Assembly (NCBI RefSeq): GCF_003610695.1
Contig: NZ_RAQH01000003.1
Span: forward strand, 186,001 to 250,000
DNA: 64,000 bases
Direction: 5' to 3'
Origin: Epilithonimonas arachidiradicis
Lineage (GTDB): Bacteria; Bacteroidota; Bacteroidia; Flavobacteriales; Weeksellaceae
In this document: one piece after another, positions 1 through 9,150 of the stretch
Numbering within the stretch: position 1 is the stretch's first letter
Layout of the letters: each line of letters begins with the position of its first letter
Notes under the pieces: generated by a model
Database searches by the model: none
Told to the model about the DNA's origin: nothing
The model's input: the letters and a program-made list of their open reading frames with translations, nothing else
Program-made: the position numbers and the translations under genes

Positions 1-5
1 TTGTC

Positions 6-443
6 TTATTTTAGATTTTTTCTATCTCTATCGAACTCAATTTGTGCAGTTATAAAATTCGTAAATTTTCTAACAAATTTAGGATTATAATTCATTATAC
101 TAAATGCTTTATCATATTTTGATTTGTATTGCTCTGAGTCATTAAGGTAGACTGTTTCTGGAATTAATTTTCCATTTTTAAATCCAGCTTGATATTCCTC
201 CATAGTAACACCAGAAAAATCAGATGAATGTCCAACTATAAAATTTTTATCTATTAAATTTATTTTCCTTAATAGATTGAGAATTAAATTATCATCTTGA
301 TTATTCTCAAATTCTTCAATAAAAAATTCAATTTCAAATCCGTCTATATCTAACGGGAAAGTGATTAAATCTCTTACTTGAAAGAAAATTACATTATCAG
401 GAATAGTTATCTTTTCGTTTGTTACAATAAAGCTGTAATCCAT
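6..443 (-). CDS. Hypothetical protein, 145 aa
   Basis: I do not recognise this protein. It is acidic in its first half (FFIEEFENNQDD around residues 40-51) and basic at the C-terminus, with no signal peptide or membrane segment, so it is probably cytoplasmic. It starts at ATG and ends 5 bases from the window edge; it is complete. Its coding sequence is visibly more AT-rich than the neighbouring yfhO-like gene, which would fit recent acquisition. The small acidic character resembles many immunity proteins, but no toxin partner is visible inside the window, so that is only a guess. Confidence 0.6.
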   Translation of the reverse strand: MDYSFIVTNEKITIPDNVIFFQVRDLITFPLDIDGFEIEFFIEEFENNQDDNLILNLLRKINLIDKNFIVGHSSDFSGVTMEEYQAGFKNGKLIPETVYLNDSEQYKSKYDKAFSIMNYNPKFVRKFTNFITAQIEFDRDRKNLK

Positions 444-470
444 ATTTTTAGTGTAAACGTTTTAAATTAA

Positions 471-3008
471 CTAAGCTTCCGCAACCTCAGATTTCCGAGA
501 ATCCTTAAACAGAAAATAAACCCCAACCAAACTCAACAAAATAAACAAGCCAAAACTTACCAAAGAGAATAATTTTCCTTTTTCGATAACGGCAGGTTCA
601 AATTTCATTTCTATTTTATGCTTTCCCGCAGGAACGTAAAGCGCTCTCAAAAGATAATTCGCTTTGATGTAATCCACTTTGTTTCCGTCCAGATAAACAT
701 TCCAGCCGTGCGGATAATAAACTTCTGAAAATACTGCTAATTGAGGTGTTTTAGATGAAGATTCAAAAGATAATTCGTTAGGCTGGTAAGTTTTCAGATC
801 CAAATAAGCGGTTGAGTCTTTTGCCAGATTTTTACCATTGAAATAAGCTTTGTCATCCTTCGAAATGACAGCAATAGTCTTGGTGTCAACATTTCCGGTT
901 TCGTTCAGTTCTTCGTTTGGGTTATTCACGAATTTGATATCAAAAACAAACCAAGCATTTCCGTTGGCGTCTGGATTAGGTGTAATTTCCGGTTTTTGCT
1001 GGTCACCTACTAAGAAATATTTGGTGTTCAGCATATTCAGGATTCTAACCGTTTTCACCTGGTCAGTAGTTGAGAAATATTTGTTGATAAGGTCATCGTA
1101 TCGTCTCAATTTCACGGCGTGATAACCACCGATTGAAGATTTGAAATAAGACGTATTCGTTTCACTGAAAGTAGATAGAATATTATTGAAAATCCTGTAA
1201 TGGTCTTTGTCTTTTTCAGCAATTGTTTGCAACGCTTTGTTAACTTCAGTCTGTTGCAAAAGACTTTGAACAAAAGAATCGTTCCCAGCTTTGCTCATCA
1301 GATATTCCGAATTTTCGGTCTGGAATGGATAATCAGCAAAAGTTTTATCGACGAAGTTATCATCGTTCAAATAACGTCTGTTAACGGTCCAAAGGTCGAA
1401 CAAACTCACGAATCCGATAATTAATAAAACAATATTGACATTCAGTTTTTTCTTTAATCCTAAAAACAAAGCGCCCGCTGTTATTAAAACATAAATAATG
1501 GCTTTGATAGCGTCAGCCTGGAACATTGATACTCTTTCGCTCACTAAATAATCCAGCAAAAATGGCGGAAGATAAGTTTTCTCATTGGCTGTGTAGAAGC
1601 CTAAAATTCCTTTCCCGAAAACCAATAAAATCAACGTGATTCCGAGAACCGTTCCCGAAACATAAAGCAAGATTTTCTTTTTGTATTCTTCTGCCAGCTT
1701 TTCATCAGTAAAGAATTTATATAATCCGAGTATCGCAATCAGTGGGAACAAAAACTCGACAACCACCAAGATAGAAGATGGTGCACGGAATTTATTATAC
1801 ATCGGAATATAATCAATAAAAAAGTCCGTAAGAACTGAGAAATTGCTTCCCCAAGCTAATAAAATTGTCAAAATCGATGCCCCTAAAATCCAATATCTGT
1901 ATTTTTTTCCGGCAAAGAAAAAGCCTAAAACTGCCAGAAAACAGACAACCGCACCTTGGTAAGCCGGACCGGAAGTACTCGGTTGGTCGCCCCAATAAGT
2001 CAGGCTTCCGAAGCCTTTCATCATCATTTCGTATTCCTGTTGAGATTTGATATTTTCCTGAGCCAATTCCTGCACTTTTTCCATCATTTTGTCAGAACCT
2101 GGTTCCTGGCTTCCACCGCCCATTAATCTCGGAATGAATAAGTTAAGGGTTTCCAGTTTTCCGTAGCTCCACATCGTGATGCTTTCTTTGTCCATTCCGG
2201 ATTTTCCGGCAGTGTGAGAACTTGTGTTAAGGATTTGTTTTCCACGAACGGTTTCTTTCACATATTCTGCATTGGCCATTATTCTTTGGGAATTCATTCC
2301 AACACCGATGATTACTGCTAATCCGACCAATCCGGACGAAATCAAGAAATGTTTCCATTCAATTTTTCCTTTGAAAGCTCTTATCAATTCGGATAGGAAT
2401 AAGAATCCTAATCCAAGGAACAGATAATAAGTCATCTGTGGGTGATTCGCACAAATCTGTAAACCAGCGAAAAGCGCTGTAACAATGAATCCGAGAATGT
2501 ATTTTTTCCTGAAATAAACCAGAATAATCCCGGCTAAAAGTGGTGCGAAATAAGCAATCGTATGAACTTTCCCATTATGTCCGGCCGCAATAATAATGTA
2601 GAAATAAGTCGATAATCCAAAGAATGTTGCGCCTAATAAAGCATATTTCCAATTACGAACCGCAACCATTCCTAAAAAGAAAAATCCGGCAAACAATAAG
2701 AATAAATAATTGGCGGGTTTTGGAAGAAACAAAAACAGATCATCAATTTTTTTGATGACATCACCACGGAATTGTGCTCCTGTTTGATAAGTCGGCATTC
2801 CGCCAAACATTGCATCGCTCCAATAGGTTTCTTTATCGTTATTCGCACGGTATTGCAACAGCTCTTCTGCGCCACCTTTGTAAAATACGATATCGTGCTG
2901 CATCAATCGTTTTCCTGAAATCACAGGATTGGCATAAATCACCGCCAGCAAAATGAATAGGACAAGACTTGCAAGAACGAATATTAGATTTTTGTTGTTT
3001 TTGAACAT
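471..3008 (-). CDS. YfhO-family polytopic membrane protein
   Basis: An 845-residue membrane protein with about a dozen hydrophobic segments in the first 540 residues, a soluble periplasmic-type region (about 550-805) and a last membrane segment near 815-835. This layout, the early NDKETYWSDAMFGGMPTY stretch and the periplasmic phrase YPHGWNVYLDGN are typical of the Bacteroidetes YfhO family (GT-C-like membrane proteins, proposed to take part in envelope glycan or lipoteichoic-acid-type glycosylation). The exact substrate is unknown. The gene is followed on its 5' side by the RAYT element, which appears to have separated it from the DUF4834 gene. Confidence 0.85.
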   Translation of the reverse strand: MFKNNKNLIFVLASLVLFILLAVIYANPVISGKRLMQHDIVFYKGGAEELLQYRANNDKETYWSDAMFGGMPTYQTGAQFRGDVIKKIDDLFLFLPKPANYLFLLFAGFFFLGMVAVRNWKYALLGATFFGLSTYFYIIIAAGHNGKVHTIAYFAPLLAGIILVYFRKKYILGFIVTALFAGLQICANHPQMTYYLFLGLGFLFLSELIRAFKGKIEWKHFLISSGLVGLAVIIGVGMNSQRIMANAEYVKETVRGKQILNTSSHTAGKSGMDKESITMWSYGKLETLNLFIPRLMGGGSQEPGSDKMMEKVQELAQENIKSQQEYEMMMKGFGSLTYWGDQPSTSGPAYQGAVVCFLAVLGFFFAGKKYRYWILGASILTILLAWGSNFSVLTDFFIDYIPMYNKFRAPSSILVVVEFLFPLIAILGLYKFFTDEKLAEEYKKKILLYVSGTVLGITLILLVFGKGILGFYTANEKTYLPPFLLDYLVSERVSMFQADAIKAIIYVLITAGALFLGLKKKLNVNIVLLIIGFVSLFDLWTVNRRYLNDDNFVDKTFADYPFQTENSEYLMSKAGNDSFVQSLLQQTEVNKALQTIAEKDKDHYRIFNNILSTFSETNTSYFKSSIGGYHAVKLRRYDDLINKYFSTTDQVKTVRILNMLNTKYFLVGDQQKPEITPNPDANGNAWFVFDIKFVNNPNEELNETGNVDTKTIAVISKDDKAYFNGKNLAKDSTAYLDLKTYQPNELSFESSSKTPQLAVFSEVYYPHGWNVYLDGNKVDYIKANYLLRALYVPAGKHKIEMKFEPAVIEKGKLFSLVSFGLFILLSLVGVYFLFKDSRKSEVAEA

Positions 3009-3024
3009 AATTTATTTTGTTTGA

Positions 3025-3057
3025 AACCCCTTCAGAGTTCCAAACTCTAAAGGGGTT
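3025..3057. repeat. REP-like palindrome, left of the RAYT gene
   Basis: An imperfect inverted repeat whose arms begin AACCCCTTCAGAGTT and end AACTCTAAAGGGGTT. It differs from the copy at 3670-3702 by very few bases. It lies between the 5' end of the yfhO-like gene and the 3' end of the RAYT gene, and may also act as a hairpin terminator for the transposase. Confidence 0.85.
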
Positions 3058-3064
3058 AAATTTT

Positions 3065-3658
3065 TTAATAAGGTAAATTAAGTGAATCGTAATTATTATG
3101 CGAAAATATGAAATTACTCTCATCTTCAAAATAGTCTAAAACTTCTTTTCTACTTAATTTTGACGACTTAGTTGATAAAATTGAATTGTACGAAGACCAA
3201 TTGTATTGGTTTGCCTTTTTTGTAATCCCGTGCTTTACCGGATTGTTGTGAATATAAAGAATAACTTGTTTCAAATAGTTTTCCTCAATTATCTTTTTTC
3301 GTTCAAATGGTTTCTCCAGTAAGCTTCCTGTTCTATTATAGCGTTTATTGATAGCTTGAGTATAAGCATTAAAAAGATGAGAAAACTGTTTGGAGGGATT
3401 GATTGATGTTGATTCTTCAATTGTTGAAAATTTGAAATCAGAAGCATCAATTTCTGACTCAGATTTTATTCTAATTAATAAATGAAAATGATTTTTGAGA
3501 AGACAATAGCAATAAACATTGGCAATTGGAGAAATATATTTTAGTAGTAATTTTAAGAAATATCTATAATTATCTTCCTCGAAAAAAATAGCATCTCTAT
3601 TATTTCCCCGATTGTAAATATGATAATATTGTCCAAATTCTAAAATTTCTTTTTGCAT
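3065..3658 (-). mobile_element. REP-associated tyrosine transposase (RAYT, IS200/Y1-like)
   Basis: A 197-residue protein with the Y1 transposase fold. The HUH motif is visible as KNHFHLLIRI (residues about 139-148 counted loosely, H-F-H), and the catalytic tyrosine lies in the YIHNNPVKHG block near residue 129-138 of the helix region. The opening FGQYYHIYNRGNNRDAIFF is characteristic of RAYT proteins in Bacteroidetes. It starts with ATG at 3658. The gene is framed by the palindromes at 3025-3057 and 3670-3702, which is the standard RAYT/REP arrangement. RAYTs are single-copy chromosomal enzymes thought to mobilise REP palindromes rather than themselves. Residue numbers here are approximate. 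Confidence 0.88.
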
Positions 3659-3669
3659 ATTGAAGGCAA

Positions 3670-3702
3670 AACCCCTTCAGAGTTTCAAACTCTGAAGGGG
3701 TT
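3670..3702. repeat. REP-like palindrome, right of the RAYT gene
   Basis: A perfect 15-bp inverted repeat around a 3-base centre: arm AACCCCTTCAGAGTT, then TCA, then its exact complement. It sits just upstream of the RAYT start and downstream of the DUF4834 gene. It is nearly identical to 3025-3057, so the transposase is bracketed by two copies. Confidence 0.9.
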
Positions 3703-3715
3703 GCATAAGATTAAA

Positions 3716-3946
3716 CTAAGGTTTCTTCTCTTCCTTTATTTCTTCGTAATCTACAGTTTCCGCATCCCAATTTACTTTTTTCGCAGGCATTTTTTTAGAA
3801 CTGGCTTGCTGTTGGTTCTGCTGTTGATTTTTAGGATTCAATGTTGGGAAATTTTTATAGAATGCATTAAAAAACAATCTTTTCAAAATATTCCAAACGA
3901 AGAATATAATAATAGTTGCTAATATGAATTCGAAAATGTATTTCAT
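3716..3946 (-). CDS. DUF4834-type small membrane protein
   Basis: A 76-residue protein with one N-terminal membrane segment (about residues 4-20, FEFILATIIIFFVWNIL), a Q/N-rich linker around 39-47 and a charged cytoplasmic tail. Length, N-terminal anchor and the tail motif VNWDAETVDYEEI match the DUF4834 family of Bacteroidetes, whose function is unknown. It lies 9 bases upstream of the DUF6263 lipoprotein gene, in the same direction, and could be co-transcribed with it. Confidence 0.75.
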   Translation of the reverse strand: MKYIFEFILATIIIFFVWNILKRLFFNAFYKNFPTLNPKNQQQNQQQASSKKMPAKKVNWDAETVDYEEIKEEKKP

Positions 3947-3955
3947 TTCCTGATG

Positions 3956-4999
3956 TTATTTATAAGAAGGATTAATAATGATAGACGTTGTCGAGTTTTT
4001 CGACATACTTTGCGTCTGTTTACCGTCTGACAACGATTCTTTCTGATTGGTTTTTACCGACAGATTCTGGTTCAGAAGCCAGCCCGTATTTTCGTCAATG
4101 ATAATTTTTCCGCTTTCAGAACCGCCCATACTCATCGTGTGCGTCATTCCATCTTTGGATTGCTTATCAGATTTGGACGGAATCACACCAGTTACGCTGA
4201 TTTCTGCTTTTCCATCTTCCACTTTTACCAAAGTGAAAGTTAACGTTTGCTTCAGCTTTCCGCTTGGATCGATGTCTTCAGAAGTCGTCCATTTTTCTCC
4301 GATTTTTGCTCCTTTTGCCGGAATCAGTTTCAGATTTTTGCCCAACTGTTCCTTCATCATTGCTTCATTGAAGCCTGCTTTGAAGCTTTCAATAATCGCA
4401 TCCTGCTGTTTTTTATCTTTAATTGTTCCTGCGATTGCTTTTCTCAGGTTATTATGAACAGTCTCGAAACCATTTATCGATTTGATGTTTCCGAAAGCGT
4501 CCATTTTTACATTCAGTTTGTTGCCTGCCAGACCTTTGCTTACAAGGTAATCCATTTTCAGCTGTTCTTCTTTTGGAGCGGCCTGTTTGGTGTCAATAAC
4601 AACTGTTTTTCCGTTGGCGGAACTCGACATTCTTTTGCCGACCATATTCAACGTCATATCATAAATGTTGTCTTTGAAATCATTTACAGTTACGGTCATT
4701 TCGTCTGTTGTTTCATTTGTTCCCGACATTGTTTTTCCGTCCGGCGAAGTGAAAGTCTGGATTTCTCTCTGGTAAGAAACCAGCGGATAAGTCGTGCCTT
4801 TTTCAAGGATAAATTTCTGCTTGTAAACGCCGCTGCTGTCAGCAATCGCCTTTGGTTTTGCCGCTTCTTCCGGTGAAACTTCTACCGTTACAGTTTCCGT
4901 TTTTCCCGTTTTTGGGTCCACTCTTGTAACGGTTTTTGTTTCTTTTTTACAAGCTGTTAATGTTATTGCAATGAGCGCAAGCGCCGTTAATTTTTTCAT
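3956..4999 (-). CDS. DUF6263-family lipoprotein
   Basis: A 347-residue exported protein with a clear lipoprotein signal: hydrophobic residues 4-16 and a lipobox ending at Cys17 (ITLTAC). A low-complexity stretch rich in K, T, V and E follows (about 18-45), then a beta-rich domain. The overall pattern, including GEKWTTSEDIDPSGKLK and a C-terminal SGKIIIDENTGWLLNQN, matches the DUF6263 family found across Flavobacteriia. The function is unknown. It probably sits in the periplasmic leaflet of the outer membrane. Confidence 0.75.
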   Translation of the reverse strand: MKKLTALALIAITLTACKKETKTVTRVDPKTGKTETVTVEVSPEEAAKPKAIADSSGVYKQKFILEKGTTYPLVSYQREIQTFTSPDGKTMSGTNETTDEMTVTVNDFKDNIYDMTLNMVGKRMSSSANGKTVVIDTKQAAPKEEQLKMDYLVSKGLAGNKLNVKMDAFGNIKSINGFETVHNNLRKAIAGTIKDKKQQDAIIESFKAGFNEAMMKEQLGKNLKLIPAKGAKIGEKWTTSEDIDPSGKLKQTLTFTLVKVEDGKAEISVTGVIPSKSDKQSKDGMTHTMSMGGSESGKIIIDENTGWLLNQNLSVKTNQKESLSDGKQTQSMSKNSTTSIIINPSYK

Positions 5000-5057
5000 A
5001 AATGATATTTGATAAATGATGAATGATTTTTTACCATTCTGTGTTTAATATAATATT

Positions 5058-5192
5058 TTGGGCAATTCCCTCGCCAGAGCTCAAGGCCACCGCTCGGGCC
5101 GGGCTATCCGTTACAATCTTTTTATTTTTCCCGAAGCTCAATGCCATCAAAAATAAAAAGGATTTCCACTACTATCCCTATTGCATTTTCCA
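5058..5192. repeat. Intergenic repeat element, copy 1
   Basis: A GC-richer block inside an AT-rich gap between the DUF6263 and rlmB genes. It opens with TTTTGGGCAATTCC, contains GGGCCGGGCTATCCG, then CAATCTTTTTATTTTT facing AAAAATAAAAAGGATTTCC as an inverted repeat, and closes with CTATCCCT. A second, diverged member lies at 18316-18430. I recall similar blocks scattered in Chryseobacterium intergenic regions; that is memory, not a search. Confidence 0.6.
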
Positions 5193-5234
5193 GTTGTACG
5201 TTTCAGAAAATAGAGGTCATTAACACTCCAACCC

Positions 5235-5981
5235 CTAACTCAACTTCTGTCTCACCGCTTCATAGAGAATGGCACCACAAGCTACAGAGACGTTCAGTGA
5301 TTGGGTTTTACCTTCTATCGGAAGTTTTATTTTTTCATCCGCGTGATGAAGTACTTCTTTGGAAATTCCTGTCTCTTCATTTCCCATTACGATGGCACAA
5401 GGTTCTTTAAAATCGACATCATATATCAATTTCTGCGCCTTTTCTGTCGCTGCAAAGACAGCAACTCCGCTTTGCTGCAGAAAATCAACAGTATGCGCCA
5501 GGTTTTTTTCTTTGCAGATTTTGATGTTGTAAATCGCTCCGGCAGATGTTTTAATCGCATCAGAATTAATCGGTGCAGCACCTTTTTCAGGAATGACAAC
5601 GGCGTGTATGCCAACACACTCTGCAGTTCTGCAAATGGCACCAAAGTTTCTGACATCGGTCAAACGGTCAAGAACTAAGATAAAAGGCGTTTTACCTTCT
5701 TCAAAAAGTTGAGGCAATACATCTTCGATTTTGTGGAATGGAACATCAGAAATGAAAGCAACCACACCTTGGTGGTTTTTTCTGGTAAAACGATTCAGTT
5801 TTTCTACAGGAACGTAGTTGGGACGGATATTGTGTTTTGAAAGAAGTTGTTTTAGCTCGATATAGATTTCACCTTGCAACGCATTCTGCACAAATATTTT
5901 GTCAATAGTTTTTCCTGCTTCGATAGCTTCTAATACAGGCCTTAACCCGAAAATAAAATCGTCTTTTTTCTCTTGATTCAT
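5235..5981 (-). CDS. rlmB: 23S rRNA (guanosine-2'-O)-methyltransferase RlmB
   Basis: A 248-residue SpoU/TrmH-type methyltransferase. The N-terminal substrate-binding domain is marked by FIFGLRPVLEAI (9-20). The three SPOUT motifs follow: NFGAICRTAE (112-121), IVMGNEETGIS (197-207) and SLNVSVACGAILYE (228-241), which together form the trefoil knot that binds S-adenosylmethionine. The expected role is 2'-O-methylation of G2251 (E. coli numbering) in the ribosomal P loop. Length is normal for the family. A -7-type box lies at 6001-6008 upstream. The assignment as RlmB rather than another SpoU paralogue rests on the N-terminal domain. Confidence 0.9.
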   Translation of the reverse strand: MNQEKKDDFIFGLRPVLEAIEAGKTIDKIFVQNALQGEIYIELKQLLSKHNIRPNYVPVEKLNRFTRKNHQGVVAFISDVPFHKIEDVLPQLFEEGKTPFILVLDRLTDVRNFGAICRTAECVGIHAVVIPEKGAAPINSDAIKTSAGAIYNIKICKEKNLAHTVDFLQQSGVAVFAATEKAQKLIYDVDFKEPCAIVMGNEETGISKEVLHHADEKIKLPIEGKTQSLNVSVACGAILYEAVRQKLS

Positions 5982-6000
5982 TAATGAGATTTTGAATTGA

Positions 6001-6008
6001 CAAAAGTA
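6001..6008 (-). promoter_or_regulatory. Putative -7 box of rlmB
   Basis: On the minus strand this reads TACTTTTG, matching the Bacteroidetes TAnnTTTG consensus exactly, about 20 bases before the rlmB start codon. No convincing -33 TTTG was seen, so the call is tentative. Confidence 0.45.
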
Positions 6009-6191
6009 AGGCTTTTGATTTTAGTTTTATCTTAAGAAAAATGTAAAATTTCTAACCACAAAAGGCACAAAAGGAAATTATTATAGAATTGATTTGGAAT
6101 AAGTTGAAAAAGAAAAACTTATAAAGTTGTTTTTGAACTTTCAACGAAATATTAAGTTAAAAAACTTTTTAATTTTTGTAGTTTGTATAAT

Positions 6192-6626
6192 TTAATCCAA
6201 AACAAAAACCAGAAATTCATCATTCTCCGTTTTGAATTTCAAATCACCGGTTTTTCTGAGATCTTCGAAAAGCGGCGTAGGAAAAGTATCGTTAAATTGT
6301 TTGGTTTTGAATAATTTGCCTTTGAGTTTCAATGGGGTTTTCTTAATCAATTTATCAGTGATCACCGGAATTTTGAACTTCCTTTTTTCCGGATTTTTGG
6401 AATCAACATAGAAGCAATGATCAATTAATTCCGATTTGTCAATGTACTTATTATAATCCGCTATTTTTATGAAATTAGGTAAATTGGTATCAGTCCAGGT
6501 CAGATAAAGCACTTCGATTTCCTGAGTTTTGCTAATTGGCTGATAATATTTGAACCGCTCATTTTCCGACTTTGAAAAAGATGAAAATAGAAGAAGAAAA
6601 ATTGGTAAGATAAGTCTATAGTTCAT
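6192..6626 (-). CDS. Hypothetical exported protein, 144 aa
   Basis: I do not recognise this protein. An N-terminal hydrophobic stretch (about residues 4-18, RLILPIFLLLFSSFS) suggests Sec export. The rest is basic and beta-rich and ends in a hydrophobic FLVFVLD. It follows the methyltransferase gene by 15 bases in the same orientation, so the two may be co-transcribed. No lipobox cysteine is present. Confidence 0.6.
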   Translation of the reverse strand: MNYRLILPIFLLLFSSFSKSENERFKYYQPISKTQEIEVLYLTWTDTNLPNFIKIADYNKYIDKSELIDHCFYVDSKNPEKRKFKIPVITDKLIKKTPLKLKGKLFKTKQFNDTFPTPLFEDLRKTGDLKFKTENDEFLVFVLD

Positions 6627-6641
6627 TGTGATTTTATATTT

Positions 6642-7376
6642 TCACTCGGCAACTATTGTTAACATATTTGAAAAAGATGTGATTTTTGAATTTTCCTGTA
6701 TTCTCAGACCAGCTTCCGAAATCGCTCTCCTCCATTGTTTTTCACTTAGAAAATGAAACGCTCCAATATTAAAGAAAATAAAATTAATGGTATCACGAAA
6801 TTGCTCAGAAAGAATTATTTTCCCTTCAGCTTTTAAAATTCTCTTAGCTTCTTTAAAAAATAAAACTCTTTGCTGATGGTCAAGAATTTCGTGGATTGCA
6901 GTAATAGCGATTACAATATCTTGAGATTTATCTTCGAAAGGCAATTGGCTAGGATTGATTTTTATTTCCTTAGGATTTGGAGGAAAAACTTTTTTAGAAA
7001 TTTTGATTCCACTTTCGTGTTCGTGCCGATTTCCATAAATATCACAGGTAGTAAGTTTTATATTAGGAAATTTTTCTTCAATTTTTTGTGAAAGTGGGTC
7101 AAAACTTGCGTGAATCAGAATAGCGTTTTCAATTTTTCTAAAATCAATAATTTTATTCAACTTTTTAACATTATACAAATCCGATTTATCATAAAGTACA
7201 TAAGAAGCTACGATTGAAGCTATGATATTGAGAATAATTAAAATTGAAAAGACTTTCAGTAAGATATTAAAATCTGCCGCAAATTGATTAGAAACAATAA
7301 AGGAAATTACTGCCACCAGAAAGCCGAGAAGAATTTTTTTGTAATTAAATAATAAAACAAGTTTTGTGATTTTCAT
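6642..7376 (-). CDS. Membrane-anchored class I SAM-dependent methyltransferase
   Basis: A 244-residue protein with two N-terminal membrane segments (about 13-31 and 38-60) and a cytoplasmic methyltransferase fold from residue 75. The fold is visible from FEDKSQDIVIAITAIHEI (post-motif II/III of class I enzymes) and LKAEGKIILSEQ (motif IV region). The glycine-rich SAM loop is degenerate (ILIHASFDP replaces the usual E/DxGxGxG), so activity is uncertain. The substrate is unknown. It lies 10 bases from the DinB-like gene, in the same direction, and the start overlaps no neighbour. Confidence 0.7.
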   Translation of the reverse strand: MKITKLVLLFNYKKILLGFLVAVISFIVSNQFAADFNILLKVFSILIILNIIASIVASYVLYDKSDLYNVKKLNKIIDFRKIENAILIHASFDPLSQKIEEKFPNIKLTTCDIYGNRHEHESGIKISKKVFPPNPKEIKINPSQLPFEDKSQDIVIAITAIHEILDHQQRVLFFKEAKRILKAEGKIILSEQFRDTINFIFFNIGAFHFLSEKQWRRAISEAGLRIQENSKITSFSNMLTIVAE

Positions 7377-7386
7377 AGATAATAGT

Positions 7387-7863
7387 TTACAAACTCAATC
7401 CTTCGCCAATCAAAGCTCTCTTCTGAGAAAGGATATAACCGTAGTGGATACTCTCGTGCATATTGTTGAAAATAATTGCATCCTGAATATTCTTCAAATC
7501 AATCCCAAAACTGGTGGAATAGGGTGTGTAATCCGGGAAAAAATCGGCATCATAATCTTTCATCAGGATTTTGGATGTTTCGATTAACAAATAAGATAGA
7601 TCTTCCATTTCGGACTGCTTCACATCTACATTAGCAAAAGTTCCTTTTTTGTAAGTTTCCACCCAGTATTTATCAATCCGGAATTGGTTTCCGCTAAGGT
7701 AATAACATAACAATTGTTGTGTCGCAACACAATGGGCGATGTTCCAGTAGATATTATTATTGAATCCGTCAGGGATCGTGAGAAGGTCTTTTTCCGAAGT
7801 ATTTTGTAAAATATCAAGCAGATTTTTTCTGACTTGTCTGTGATTGGCAAAATGATAATTCAT
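7387..7863 (-). CDS. DinB-like four-helix protein
   Basis: A 158-residue soluble protein. The DinB/DUF664-type helical bundle is indicated by the helix with WNIAHCVATQQLLCYYLSG and the C-terminal NNMHESIHYGYILSQKRAL. The histidines in these two helices would form the family's metal site. Members act as metal-dependent enzymes (for example thiol transferases) or have unknown roles; no specific substrate can be assigned. It is the first gene of a three-gene minus-strand run and is divergent from the Bat operon. Confidence 0.7.
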   Translation of the reverse strand: MNYHFANHRQVRKNLLDILQNTSEKDLLTIPDGFNNNIYWNIAHCVATQQLLCYYLSGNQFRIDKYWVETYKKGTFANVDVKQSEMEDLSYLLIETSKILMKDYDADFFPDYTPYSTSFGIDLKNIQDAIIFNNMHESIHYGYILSQKRALIGEGLSL

Positions 7864-8062
7864 TTTTTGAATAAAAGTTTATTTAGTTCAAAGTTATATT
7901 AATTATAAATAAACGACAAATAATCCATATTTATTAGAATCCGACGCAAAAGTTTGTAACATTTGTATCTATACTTTAACAAATATTTAACGCAAGATTA
8001 GCAATTATTGTGTTTGCCGTTGCAGGTTTTTATATGAAATTTACCAATTATTAAGATTAACT

Positions 8063-9067
8063 ATGTCAGAATTGAATCAAGCTGAAGATATCAGACAGCT
8101 TACAGAGAAAGTAAAAGAACAGAATTACTTTTTTAATATTCTAAAACAAGAAATCAACCGCGCTATTATTGGTCAAGATTATATGATTGACCGTCTTTTG
8201 ATAGGACTTTTGGGAAATGGTCATGTCCTTTTGGAAGGTGTTCCCGGCTTAGCTAAAACTTTAGCGATCAAAACTTTGTCCGAAGCTGTTGACGGGGAGT
8301 TTTCCAGGATTCAGTTTACACCGGATTTGTTGCCTGCAGATGTTGTGGGAACAATGATTTATAATGTCAAAGACAATGATTTTTCTATAAAAAAAGGACC
8401 TGTTTTCGCTAATTTCGTTTTAGCGGATGAAATCAACCGTGCGCCGGCGAAAGTCCAGTCCGCACTTCTTGAAGTAATGCAGGAAAAGCAAGTGACGATT
8501 GGCGACGAAACAATGCCCTTGCCAAAACCATTCTTAGTTTTAGCCACTCAAAATCCAATCGACCAGGAAGGAACTTATCTTTTGCCGGAAGCGCAGACCG
8601 ACCGTTTTATGCTGAAGTGTAAAATTGATTATCCGGAGTTTGAAGATGAAAGAAAAGTAATGCGAATGATTTCTACGCAGGATATTCCGCAAATCCGCCA
8701 GGTTGTTAATCTTGAACAAATTGTCGAAGCCAAGAAACTTATTAATCAGATTTATCTGGATGAGAAAATCGAGAAATATATTCTGGATATGGTTTTTGCA
8801 ACCCGTTATCCTGAAAAATACGGCTTGTCTGACCTTAAAAATTACATCAGTTTCGGTGCATCGCCGAGAGCAAGTATCAATTTAGCGATTGCTTCCAGAG
8901 CTTATGCTTTTATCAAAGGAAGAGCTTTTGTGATCCCGGAAGATGTGAAAGAAATTGCGAAAGATGTTCTGAGACACAGGATCGGATTGAGTTTCGAAGC
9001 GGAAGCGGAAGAAGTGACTCAGGACGAAATTGTCAATAGAATTCTTAGTAAAATTCAAGCGCCTTAG
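8063..9067 (+). CDS. MoxR-family AAA+ ATPase (Bat operon)
   Basis: A 334-residue AAA+ ATPase with Walker A GVPGLAKT (59-66), Walker B VLADEIN (119-125) and sensor 1 ATQNP (161-165). MoxR proteins act as chaperone-like ATPases with von Willebrand A (VWA) partners. Here the following genes encode DUF58, a one-TM protein and two VWA proteins, which is the Bacteroidetes aerotolerance arrangement. It probably uses ATP to mature or remodel a membrane-linked target. It is the first gene of the operon, with a 199-base upstream region that it shares with the divergent DinB-like gene. Confidence 0.9.
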   Translation: MSELNQAEDIRQLTEKVKEQNYFFNILKQEINRAIIGQDYMIDRLLIGLLGNGHVLLEGVPGLAKTLAIKTLSEAVDGEFSRIQFTPDLLPADVVGTMIYNVKDNDFSIKKGPVFANFVLADEINRAPAKVQSALLEVMQEKQVTIGDETMPLPKPFLVLATQNPIDQEGTYLLPEAQTDRFMLKCKIDYPEFEDERKVMRMISTQDIPQIRQVVNLEQIVEAKKLINQIYLDEKIEKYILDMVFATRYPEKYGLSDLKNYISFGASPRASINLAIASRAYAFIKGRAFVIPEDVKEIAKDVLRHRIGLSFEAEAEEVTQDEIVNRILSKIQAP

Positions 9068-9150
9068 TCTGGTTCGAGTGTTTGTGAGTTATAGCGTTAA
9101 GGAGTTTTTAACTTGATAAGCTTTAAGCTGGAAAGTTACTTAGGAACAAA

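Noticed and set aside
4247-4876. Long plus-strand frame of 209 codons
   Set aside because: It lies wholly inside the minus-strand DUF6263 lipoprotein gene, and its translation has no signal or family features.
7864-8062. Exact -7 box for the MoxR gene
   Set aside because: Only partial matches (TAACATTTG with an extra base, TATACTTT) were found, so no promoter is listed.
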